Of a DNA stretch of 34,076 nucleotides, positions 20,505-31,200 are shown in pieces. Each line of letters starts with the position of its first letter. Position 1 is the first letter of the stretch. A model generated the notes under the pieces. The model ran no database searches. It was not told the origin of the DNA and saw nothing but the letters and a program-made list of their open reading frames with translations. This DNA is from Triparma columacea (taxonomy: Eukaryota; Sar; Bolidophyceae; Parmales; Triparmaceae): the NCBI GenBank assembly GCA_030267965.1, contig BRYA01000137.1, positions 55,292-89,367 on the forward strand. Direction: 5' to 3'. Both the position numbers and the translations under genes were made by a program.

Positions 20505-21544
20505 CTAGTCCTCCTCAAAGCTAAGCGGGATCTTCGAGGCTCCAATAGTTCCCCCATCCACGTTCAAGATAACCCCTGTGACGTACGAGCCAGCCCTGCT
20601 CGACAGGTAAATGCAAGCTCCCGTCATGTCATCTCCGTCCCCAAGGCGCTGGAGGGGCGTGTTCTTCGCAATGTCGTCGAACGTAGTGTAAGACTTCAGC
20701 CCCTCTGTCATGCGGGAGGGCACAAACCCAGGGGCCAAGGCATTCACTGTGATGTTGTAGGGGGCGAGATCGCCTGATAGCTTTTTAGTTAGGTGGTGGA
20801 CGCCGGCCTTGGACACGTCGTAGGCGTGGGTGGGGGCATCCTGGGGCATGAGGCCCACGACTGAACCAACGTTTATGATTCTGAGCGAAGAGATGAGAGC
20901 GACAAGGATTAGAGTAATTGGACGGGGCAGATATATATTGCGACGGCTGGGACATCCAGCCATAACCGCTGGACATCCAGCCAAAACCGCTTCGCTCATC
21001 GCAACGTTCCCCTCATCGTCTCGCCTCGCCTCGCCTCCCCCCTCCCATCATCTCACCTTGACGGGTCGTATCTGTCCATAGTCTCCCCCCCCTGCTTCAT
21101 GTATGGCAGGCAAGCCCTCGACAAGTAGAACACACCCTTCAAGTTAAGGTCGAGCACCTTGTCCCAACCCCAGTTCATCTTCCCAGACTCCCTCTCCAAG
21201 GGCTCCCCCCAAGCATTACCTGCGTTGTTTATCAGGACGTCCAAACGACCGTCAGGGAGAAGAGGTCCGATGTCGGAGGCAAGCTTCTCGCAACCTTCAC
21301 GGGTTGACACGTCCGACACAACGTAGCTCAGTGACGGGGTAACCTCCATCGACTGAGAAGGAGAGTTCTTCAGGATGGTATCCATAGTCTCCTTCAATGA
21401 ATCCTCAGTACGACTAGTGACTATAACGTTAGCTCCAGCTTCGTAATAGCCTTGAGCAAGCATTGAACCGATGCCACGACCGCCACCAGTAATCAGGACG
21501 GTTCGGTTTGCGACTGAGAAGAGTCGGGAGGCAATTGAGGACAT
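20505..21544 (-). CDS. Short-chain dehydrogenase/reductase, RhlG/FabG-like (2 exons)
   Basis: NAD(P)-dependent oxidoreductase of the classical SDR family, 287 residues, from exons 21544-21057 and 20880-20505 (176-nt intron, AG|GTGAGA...CTCAG|A). It shows the cofactor motif TGGGRGIG (about 20-27), NNAG (about 107-110), the catalytic Ser in INVGSVVG, and YDVSK as the YxxxK pair. The PGFVPSRMT and YVTGVILNVDGG blocks are characteristic of 3-ketoacyl-ACP-reductase-like SDRs. From memory, the VGSVVG/SKAGVHHL/APGFVPSRMT set is closest to bacterial RhlG-type reductases, so a 3-ketoacyl substrate is plausible but unproven. The short N-terminus (MSSIASRLFSVANR) could be a weak mitochondrial presequence or simply cytosolic. 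Divergent from the receptor-like gene with a 270-bp gap. Confidence 0.93.
20946..20988. repeat. Tandem pair of short inverted repeats in the SDR intron
   Basis: Two adjacent ~21-22-bp units each contain GCTGGACATCCAGC (copy one has one extra G), which folds as a 6-bp stem around CA. Immediately beyond, on the plus strand, is CGCTTCGCTCATCGC, the word family shared with other introns. All lie within the SDR intron (21056-20881). Confidence 0.7.
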
Positions 21545-21814
21545 TTTAACTCAAGTTATGAGGAGGTTTCAAATGATAATGGTAGATATGGGTTGAATTA
21601 TTGGAGAAGATACAGACCTATACAAGATTAGGTCCACTAATTTACGAGATTGAAGAGAAGGAAGAGTTTTGTGAAGTTTTCCCAATCTCCCCTGATTTTT
21701 CAATCAAATAATCTTGTGAGGTTAATATATTTGAGAAGCATCTTTCGAAAAATTCCCGAGGCTGTTCGCCTGGACGACACCGACGAAGCCATCCTAACCG
21801 ACTTTCCGACTTGC

Positions 21815-24800
21815 ATGACATCTCTCAAGGGCCAAGGCCGATGCTTGCACAACTTCTTCTGGAGGTTTGTCCTCATCTTCTTCCTATTCATCAAATGTGC
21901 GGGGTCCGTAGACATTGTCAATATGGACCAACTTATAGCTACCCTCGATGCGTCTGGGAGCTCCAAGATGAGTAATGGAGAGACAGCGAATCTCCTTCCT
22001 CGGGCTTACCAGTGCACTACTGATGAAGATGAAACAGAAGTTAGTTGCAGCCAATCCTGGCTCATGCTGCTGATCCAAAGTCTTTCTGGGACAATACAGT
22101 GCACCAGCGATATTGAAGCGCCGTGCGTGATTGACGGACAAGAGCAAACCCAGCTTGTAAACTTTCAGCAAAAGGACCTTGTAGTTCGGGCATTGACTTT
22201 CGCTAACGGCAGATACGGTCGAGGAGGAGGTGTATCAATAGATACTGGTACCAATATTGACTTTCTGATATGTGTCTTTACCAACAATGGAGGTGAGATC
22301 ATATCGCACATCGCAGGATCACCTTTCTTGCAACTAATCGCTTATCGCCTCGCTCATCGCAGCAACGTGGACTAGTTCTGCTGGCAAGGGGGGCGCAATT
22401 TACATGTCCAACTCGGGAGGCACCGTCAATTTTTACGGCACTACTTTCACAGGCAACTCTGCTTACGCTGGCGCACCCGACATATATAAGCAGAGAGGGA
22501 CCCTCAATGTCTACGACACTTGCCCCCCTCCATACCAGGCAAATTCCCCCACAAAGGGAGAAGAGCTCGATAACGAGGGGGTTTCGAACGCGTTCTCCTA
22601 CTCTGGCTGTACACCATACCTTTGCGACGCAGGGAGCTTTAACGCTGCCGGTTCAAACTTGGTCACGGACTGTCAAACGTGCGAAGCCGGCAAGAACAGC
22701 CCCCCCGGTTCCTCCGACTGTCCAGATTGGTGCCCGCCAGGGGCACACTGCATCGTCGACATGGAGGCGCTCTTCAACAAGTGCAGCAACGACGGGGTGA
22801 ATGTGGGAAGTCAGGTAATGGCAAAGGGTGACAGTGCCACTCTTGCCGAGGGAGGTAACTTCAAGTGCAGCCGTGGGCCGTGTGCGTCAAGCGAAGATAC
22901 AATATCAACGAGAAACCTCTGGGGCACCATCCAATGCTCTAATGATAACGCCGCTTGTGTTCTAGACGGAGAGACGACAAGGCGAGGGATGAAAATATAT
23001 GGAACAGACAGCCAAACGTTCACTGTGAGAGGATTGGCGTTCAAAGACGGGAAGGCTCTTACAGGGGGGGGGCTTGTTGCCTACGGAGGCGCAAAAGTCC
23101 ACATCCTTCTCTGCAGCTTCACCAATTGTGCGGCCTCAGATAGAGGGGGGGCTATCTACGTATATACATCTTCAACAAACGTGGACATCTTCGCTACTAC
23201 CTTTGTGTTGTGTACAGCTTCGACGCAAGGGGGCGACATCTGCAACTTAGATTCCGACCCCGGAACCGTAACTATTCACGACACGTGCCCTTCTCCGTAT
23301 GATGCTAATACACCTGCTAAAGGAAACTCTCTCGTCACTTCGGGCATGGATGGTGTCGCTAACCAGTTTTCCTTCCACGACTGTCTATCCTTTGACTGCC
23401 CGGAGGGCTTCTTCAACCCTTCGCTTGGGTCCGACTCTTCTTCGTGTGTTGCTTGCGGGGTTGGCAAGTACAGCTCATCACGCGGAGCGACTTCGGAGTC
23501 TGTGTGTAATTCTTGCTCCGCAGGCAAGCATAGTTCTTCAGTTGGGGCAACTAGCGAGACTACCTGCCTGTCTTGTGACGCCGGGACCTACTCATCATCT
23601 TCCTCTGCCGAATGCACGCCTTGTGAAGCTGGCGAGTATTCGGCCGCCTCCTCAGAGTCTTGCTCTGCATGTGTAGAGGGAAAGTACCTCACCAATCCTG
23701 CCACTGGAATCGACACTGCCGCCTGCACTACTTGCCCCAAAGGCTCCTACACTGAAGTCAAGGGCTCAACATCTTGCACCACATGCCCTGCTGGCCGCTT
23801 CAACTCCGATGACGCCACATCGGAAAATTACCACGACTCCATATCCTCCTGCTCCATCTGCTCTGCCGGTAAATACAATCCCGACCAGGCTACCGACCCC
23901 GCTCTCCACCACTCGTGCGAAGCCTGCCTTCCAGGAAAGTTCAATGCGGACGATGGCGTCAACGTTTTGATTCACGATGACGTTGAAGATTGCTTCTCCT
24001 GTGATGTCGGCACTTTTAGCAACGATGAGAACGGAGCGACGTCCTGCCAAGAATGCGAGGAAGGCCTCATCTCTGGTTCGGGTGCATCCATCTGCTCGCT
24101 CTGCCCAGTCGGTTACAAGTGCACTGATGGCGTTGTTGAATCACCGTGCCCAGCTGGAAAGTATAGTGACGGCACAGCACCTGAATGTACCGCATGTGAG
24201 CCCAAGTACAAGTGCCCCGGAGGAACGGACAAGGTGAGAATCGACAATAAGCGAAGCTGCATAACAACAATGAGACTAACACCTTCACACACCTGCATAG
24301 ATCCCCTGCCCCCCCGGAAGCTTCTCCTCCTCGCCCTCTCAGTCCACATGTACGAGCTGCGAGGCTGGCACGTTCCAGTCCGACGAGGCGAAGGATGCCT
24401 GCTCTCCCTGCACCGCAGGACACTTTTGTCCCGCCTCCTCCATCGCCCCACTCCCCTGCTTACCAGGCTCGACCTTCCAACCAGACGCCTCTCAGACATC
24501 ATGCAAGTCCTGCTCGAACTGTCCCCTTGGAGAAGTAATGACAGCAGATTGTACCATTACGACTGATCGTCAGTGCTCCCCCTGTGTCGCTCCAACCTTC
24601 TCCGATGATGGCATTACATGTAAGCATTGTAATGGTGAGGAGGGAAAGTACAACGATGAGGATGGGGCTGCCTTCTGCAAGACGGCCAAGGCCGGATACA
24701 AGCCGACGGCGGACCGCAAGGTGAGAATGAACTTAAACAAAACTGGAACTGGACCATAACGATATCATGATCGCACCGAGGCACTTTTTGAGAATACTAA

Positions 24801-27422
24801 CGAAGTAACAACCCTTTCCTCGAATCGCTTCGCACATAACAGGGAGAGGAGCAATGTCCAGCAGGAAAATACTCGACTGGTGGGACGGATTGGTGCTCAG
24901 AGTGCGGCGAAGGGGAAATCAGCGGTCCGGGAGCAGCCGGTTGCTCCACCTGCGCCACTTGTGCCACCGGTAAATATATGATCACCGCCTGCACTCCAAC
25001 GTCAGAGACACGGTGCGGAGACTGCCTAGCTGGGATGTCATCGATGGGAGGGATGGTGAAGGAATGCCTGGCATGCGATGAGGACGGCCAGTACTCTGAT
25101 CGAGATCTCGCAAGTGTTTGCAAGGTCGCCGCCGCTGGAACCATGCCCTCCTCTGACCACACAACCACAGTGACGTGCCCAAGGAATTCATTCTCAATTG
25201 GCGCCAACAACACTTGCACGGCTTGCCCGAAAGGAACATTTTCCGAAGCCGGCGCCTCCTTCTGCCTCCCCTGCCCGCAGCACGAGGCCCTAAATGTGGA
25301 CACTCAATCTTGCGACTGTATAGCATCCTTCTCAAGGATAGGCGACGGCGACTCGTGCACCTGCAAGGCTGGAGAGACTCTCATGGGTACCTCCTGCGAA
25401 CCGTGCGAGAGGGGTAAATGGAAGTCTTCAATTGGCGTCACTAGCTGCTCTCGTTGCGAGGAAACCCTCAAAGGGGGTATTACAGAGAATTCTGGTTCAA
25501 TGTCCGCATCTTCCTGTATCTGTCCCGAGCGCACGTACGACGACGGCATGGGCAAGTGCGTTCCTATAACGGAGGGAATGAGCACAGAGAGGCAAGGTAT
25601 GAGTCTTCAAACAGCGTTCATCCTACCTGGCTACTGGAGAAGCTCAAGTATCTCGCAGGACGTTCGGAAATGTCCAGTCACCGCTTCCTGCGTCGGAGGG
25701 AACGAAACCTTGTGCAGACCTGGGCATAGCGGCCCGTACTGTAATCTCTGCAGTGACGGCTATTCCCAAGACCCCTTTATGCTTTGCCAGAAGTGCTCGT
25801 CGAGGACGGCAGATTTTATTTGGACGATCGTGGCCGCCTTGTGCGTGATTTGCGCCATCGGGCTGAATATTGTCTTGAAGAAGAAGCTGAGGCGATCAGG
25901 GAAAGGCGCATTTATTTGGAAGAAGACGAAGAATGGCATCAAAGTTTTGTTTGCGAGCGGGCAGATCACGGCGGCCCTTCCGAGGGTGGTTCCAGCTATT
26001 ACACTCCCCGAGAACTTCCAGAAGGCCATCGCCGCCTCAAATATTCTCAACTTAAACCCCTTCGATCTGGTTCCACTTGGATGCTTCGCGGATGGGTTCA
26101 CACTTTACATCCAACTGGTCATTTTGACAGTTCCGGTCATTTTCGTCTGCGCTCTTTTGGTGGCGAAAGGATATCAGCAGAATGAGAAGGCGTTCTTCAA
26201 CGGAGCCTTGGCAATCACCTATCTAACGCTTCCGACAATTACGACGACTACATTCAATATATTTCCTTGTGATTCTTTCGACAACGGATGGGTGAAGGTG
26301 AGCATCTTGCTGGCAAAAGTGAAAAATCCCGCATCCTTTTCCTAATCCTTATCGCGTTCCCCCTCCCTCGTCCAGCTTCGCGCTTATCTGAGCGTATCTT
26401 GTTTGGATGAGACTAGAGACGCCTGGAAATTGTACGGCGCGCTCATGATCGTCGTTTTCCCTGTCGGCGTTACTTTTACGTACTTTGTATCGCTCTGGAG
26501 AAAGAGAGACAGGCTGAGGCGGCCTGTCAATGACCGGCTCGAGGACGAAGAGATATTGTGGTGTGTGTTCTTGTGGGAGGCTTACAAGCCGGAGTACTGG
26601 TGGTGGGAGGTACTGGAGACGGCGAGGCGTCTCTCGATGACAGGACTCTTGTCAACGATTGCACCCGGAACGATGACGCAATTGAGCGCCGGACTGTTGA
26701 TGGCAACAGGTTCGACCGTTGGACTTGCGTGGGCAAGGCCTTACGAGGAGTTGAGGGACAACGTCGTCGCAACTTTGAGCGGCTGCGTCCTCGTCCTCGT
26801 TTTCATTGCAGCAATACTGACCAAGAGCGTAAATACGCTTGACGAGTCTAATTACGACAGCAGTGGTATCGGCTCGATCCTCATAGCGTGTTACATTTTT
26901 TGTGTCGTTCTTTTTGTTGCCTGGGCGTACCACGCAATGCAAGACATGAATTCTAGCTCCGAAGGGCTAGCTTCAAAGGCGCTGAAAAAAGGCATAAGTA
27001 ACGCCCGAAAGTCAGCACTTTCGTCCAAGAGGTTTTCGTCTATGTTCAGGGGTTCGGGAGGTAGTTCGGGAGGAATCATTAATGAAGACGGAGTTGAAAT
27101 GAAGAAGCCTCGTAAGGGAAGCAGCAACCCACTAAGAGGCGGGGGTACATTGTCCCCAAAAGTCAGTTTTGACTTTGGCTTTGGCAAGGAAGGAGGAGGG
27201 GAAGGAGGAGGGGAAGGAGGAAGGAAAAGTGAAAGCTGCGAGCGGAAGAAGAGCCGAGATGGCCTCTTTCAGAGATTTGAGAATGAAATGTTGCGCAGGT
27301 CTTATGAGAGGGAGCTGAAGAGGAAGCCCGTAGACAAGAGTGTCCAGAGAGACAAACAATACGAGGAACCACCTCCAGGGCCGCCGCCTTCACGAAAGAA
27401 GGCGTTTGCCTACGAAGGGTAA
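21815..27422 (+). CDS. Receptor-like protein: double beta-helix, GCC/ephrin-receptor-like Cys repeats, multipass membrane domain (5 exons)
   Basis: Exons 21815-22292, 22363-24233, 24301-24720, 24843-26297 and 26376-27422 join in frame to 1756 residues. The ATG at 21815 opens a signal peptide (about 12-31, WRFVLIFFLFIKCAGS). Residues about 35-260 and 300-500 are two related right-handed beta-helix (pectate-lyase-like) domains, each with SLSGTIQC/WGTIQC, CVxDG and GGAIY patterns and ending in DTCPxPYxANxPxKG. Residues about 500-1235 carry many Cys-rich GCC2/GCC3-type repeats (CxxCxxGxYS). A multipass domain follows (about 1244-1590) with the block LWEAYKPEYWWWEVLETARR, and then a basic Ser/Gly cytoplasmic tail. 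This looks like a cell-surface adhesion or sensing protein common in stramenopiles; ligand and signalling are unknown. No kinase domain is present. I rejected the 5' extension because it has no ATG. Confidence 0.85.
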
Positions 27423-27903
27423 GGGTTGGGAGGCCAGGGTTATAGAATGCGAGGGTTAGGGTGAAAGTGAAGTCTTGTTGTTTCAATTAAGAAACGCTGC
27501 AGTATTTTTCAATATAGGGAGGAAGGCGACAGTTCCAAGGGCGAGTGGATGCTACGAACTTGCTGCTGGTTTTGGGTATTGTGTGTGAGTAGGGGAAGGA
27601 GGAAGGGTGTAGCATCCACTCGCCCTTGGGATTTCAATTTTGTTATTGGGAAGATGTAGCGTACTTGAAATGGCAATCCGGGAACAAACGCCGATCTTAG
27701 GACTGGAAACACGAAGACATGGAGGCATAGACGGAGTTCAAGATGTGAACTATTACCTTTCCAAAACCCTCAAAACAATTTCTGAATACTTAACCTCATT
27801 TACATCGCATTGTCGTATTTCGTTGCAACAAGAAGATTGACAATACTACACAACACTCAGAAAATAGAGTTTGACGGCTTTAAGTGTTGACTAAAGCATA
27901 ATA
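27423..27903. other. Intergenic/3' UTR region containing a hairpin
   Basis: About 480 bp after the receptor stop. The notable content is the inverted repeat at 27535-27629. Telomere-like GGGTTAGGGT occurs once at 27453-27462, probably by chance. Short ORFs here have no supporting composition. The right part (27640-27900) is AT-rich. Confidence 0.5.
27535..27629. repeat. Perfect 21-bp inverted repeat (hairpin, ~53-nt loop)
   Basis: Arms 27535-27555 and 27609-27629 are perfect reverse complements (the left arm begins CCAAGGGCGAGTGG). One wobble pair extends the stem on each side. The arms are too long to be random in a window this size. They could form an RNA hairpin in the receptor 3' UTR, or be a remnant of a foldback/MITE-type insertion. 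No target-site duplication was identified. Confidence 0.85.
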
Positions 27904-28194
27904 TTAGCTCACACCACCCCCGGCCAACGTCGTGAGCACAAGCAATTTAGTCCTCATTTGGAAGGTGAGAATGCGAAGAGAGGGACGAAATGGCTTTATA
28001 TTGGATCGGAGCGGTATATTTGGGGTTCTATGTGCCTGATCGTGATGATGAGGCCTGCTCCCACCATGCAACTTGCCTTCCAGATGAGGACTGGCGTTAG
28101 GCACTTGCGATGGACCGAAACAGATTGAGTGATTTTGGAAAAGATGAAAACACGCAATAATTAAGAACCATACGAGTATGATAATGTACGACAT
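27904..28194 (-). CDS. Possible small secreted protein
   Basis: A 96-residue ORF that starts with a true ATG at 28194. It has a convincing hydrophobic leader (MSYIIILVWFLIIACFHLF) and then a hydrophilic, His/Pro/Arg-rich sequence (GGSRPHHHDQAHRTPNIP) with basic sites. It is divergent from the START-like gene, with only 92 bp between starts. No homologue is recognised. AT-rich surroundings and short length mean it may be fortuitous; the leader is the only positive evidence. Confidence 0.35.
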   Translation of the reverse strand: MSYIIILVWFLIIACFHLFQNHSICFGPSQVPNASPHLEGKLHGGSRPHHHDQAHRTPNIPLRSNIKPFRPSLRILTFQMRTKLLVLTTLAGGGVS

Positions 28195-28286
28195 CTTTAC
28201 TCACACCAAAAAACGCCGCTCCGCCACCTTTTTTTTGCGCACGTCGATCTCGAACGCATGATTTTCAGCACTCAATCAAGATCGTC

Positions 28287-31200
28287 ATGGAGGTTGAAGC
28301 AGATGCGGGAGTCGAGAATGACGCCGGCAAGACCAACTATGCCTCCGAGCCCCACTCAGGCCCCAATCACACACCCTCCGCAATACACGGTCCCCTAGAT
28401 ATCGATTACTCAGCTCTTGGCCTGGAACAAGGTAAACTTGTGAAACTTCTGGATGACCGAGGAGCCGTTGAAGGCCTCATCGACAACTCTACCGGCACCG
28501 ATGTGAAGATTATGGAGCTCGCTGATGTCTTTCACGACGAGCGCGACAAGATCATTGACTTCCTCCTCACCGATTGTGAGCAGGGAAAGTTCCGAAGGAA
28601 AACCCTCCAGGAGCACCACGAAAAGGAAGGAGTCGTTCACAGACTCGTCTACTGGCAGCACTACAGCAGCGGGAATAAGGTTGTCGAATTTCTCCTTGAC
28701 GTCAAAGTCATATCTCCAGACAAATCAACGAACATTATGGAGTTGGCACCCCTTGATGAGGACGATCTTTCTGATGAGGCAACTGCGATGCTTGTCAAAA
28801 TTCTAGCGTCAATAAACACCAAGACTGTCCAACGAGGTGTTATTAAGGGGGAGCTCAGCTTCACTGACTTTGAGTTTGGACAAACTGCAGTCACCATGGT
28901 GGGGACTCTTAAGGCAGAGGAGAGGGTAACAGAGACAAAATCGGAAGTTGGCATTAGCACAAACAAAAGCTCAAAGAGTGCGCGCCCAAGTTTTAAGAGT
29001 GTGCGCTCTAGTTTCAAGAGTGCGGGCCCTGCACGCCCTAGTTTCAAAAGTGACGGGAAAAGCGACACCAAGTCTGCCTATACCTCATTGAAGGGAATTC
29101 TCAATGAAGTAATGGATGAATTCAGACAGCCTGCAGTCATTGATGAGCGGAAGAAGATGCACTTTGTGGAAGAGTTCATGCCGAGGGCACCGCCTCTGAC
29201 AATAGAGGAGGATGCAATGTTGGAGAGGGTTGGGGGGCTAGAGAAGGAACTTTACACAAAGGGGAAAAGAGTCAAGGGGACACTGAAGGAGGGCATTGAC
29301 AAGTTCCTGTGGAGAGAGGGGGATAAGGTGTGGGGAGCCTTTGGGGTCACTGTGGACAAGTCAGCAAAGGGTGTATTGGCAGAGCAATTTCTGCATGACA
29401 CATTTGCACGATCTAAGAAGCACTTCAAAAACGATGGGAACTTACCAAGGGCTATCAGAAATGATATCGACGGAACTAGAAGTCTGCATTATCATTCTGG
29501 CATGAAGGTCCCTGCCATCACCAATCGACTATTTGAGATTTGGTTTGTGTGGAAGGAGGCTAAATTGGACAATGGCCAGACTGCATACATGCTAGGATTT
29601 GTGCCTTTGGGTGAATATTATGGGGCAAGCTTCACCAACCTTAGCAAGGATGGCTTTGTAGCAGGAGTAACAAGAGGAATCTACATCATGGCCGAGGTTG
29701 CCCCAAAAGTCTGCAGAGTGACACGCGTTCAAACATTTGATCTAAAATTTACTGGCCTTCTTCCAAAGGCAGTGATGGACAAGGCAATTGACTACCTTAC
29801 AAAGAATCAGCTTGTTGAGGCCAACAGGATGCAGAAGAAGTTTAGGAGGAACGGGAAGGAAGTTGATGCTGAGGTCAGGGGGGCCTTGGTAGAGAGGGTG
29901 AGGGAGGGCGTTGAGTTGGAGGAGGACCAGAAGGAGGTATTTGGGGAGTTGGAGGAGCTCTTTGGTGGGGAGGATGAAAAAGGGTGGAAGCCTCTCGAGT
30001 CACCTTATGAAGGAGTGAAGATGCAGAAAAAGTACAAGCAGCAAGAGAAAGGAAAGAATACACTTGGTTTTGGAAGAGCAGAGTGTGTTGCCGACTGCTC
30101 AGCCGAGGAAGCTGCTGCTTGGTTCTTTGAGTACTGCAGCAGGGAGAGGATGCTTAAGAGCAGAGAGAGAGGGGAGCCTGCAAGACTTGAGATAAAGATG
30201 GAAGGATGGGGAAGGATCAATGAGAAGCTATTTGCAGTAGTAATGAGACCTCCGTCCCCCTTTCAGAAAAGAGAATTTGTGATGAGATATGTTTGGCAAA
30301 AGGGACACCAAGATGACACCATGTCTGTAGCATTTGTCCCAGCTAAAGAGCAGGTGGACTATGGGGGAAATCTAGGAAAGCTTGTACGGGCAACAACAAG
30401 TGGCATTCTCACTGCCAAGAATATTGAGGACCATAATGGTGTTCTCCAGTGTAAACTTACATTGACCCAATACATGGACACAAGGGGGCATATTCCAGTC
30501 AAAATTGTCGACAAATCTACTCCACGAGTACTAAGTGCGATAGCAGTACTCAGGGATTCCTTCAAGCGGGATGATGAGGTTGATAAAGCTGCACTGGCCT
30601 CTCTTGCCAACATCATCAAGAACGAACACCAAGATTATACAGATGAGGAAAAGGCCATGATGAGGGACGGCAAGGACTTCTATGGAAAGTGCATGGCAAG
30701 CAAGAAGTTCAAGAATGTGAAGAGTCCAGATCCCAGGGTGAAGATGAAGTTTGTCCATCTTGAGGGAGAATCTCAAGGCATTGGGATATGTGAGGCTGTT
30801 GTCGATGCTTCACTTGCAGAATGTGTGGCATACGAGTTCATTAAGGATTCAAGGCAGAGGCAGGCCAAACTTGGGAAGAAGTACAAGGCGATCGAAACAA
30901 AGAAATTGAATGGCCACTCACAGCTGTATTTGAGCAGGAGGAATCTTGGGGTGCGAGGATTCTCTGATAGGGAGTGGAGGCAAATTGTATGCTGGCAGCA
31001 AGAGAAGGAAGGTACAAATTGTTGGACAGTGTACAAGGAAACTGACATGCTAAACAAAGACTTCCCATTGAGCTCTGGGACTGTTATTGCATCTGCAATA
31101 ACTACTTGGATGTTTGAGGCACTCACAACCAATGGTGGCGTTCCCCAGACTAAAGTCATATTTGCTTCAAAGGTGGACATCAAGGGCTCTGTGCCAAGTT

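Noticed and set aside
21650..21814. N-terminal extension of the receptor-like protein
   Set aside because: Opens with TTG and would bury the signal peptide internally; the ATG at 21815 places it at the terminus.
27453..27462. Interstitial telomere-like GGGTTAGGGT
   Set aside because: Single copy in G-rich non-coding sequence; expected by chance.
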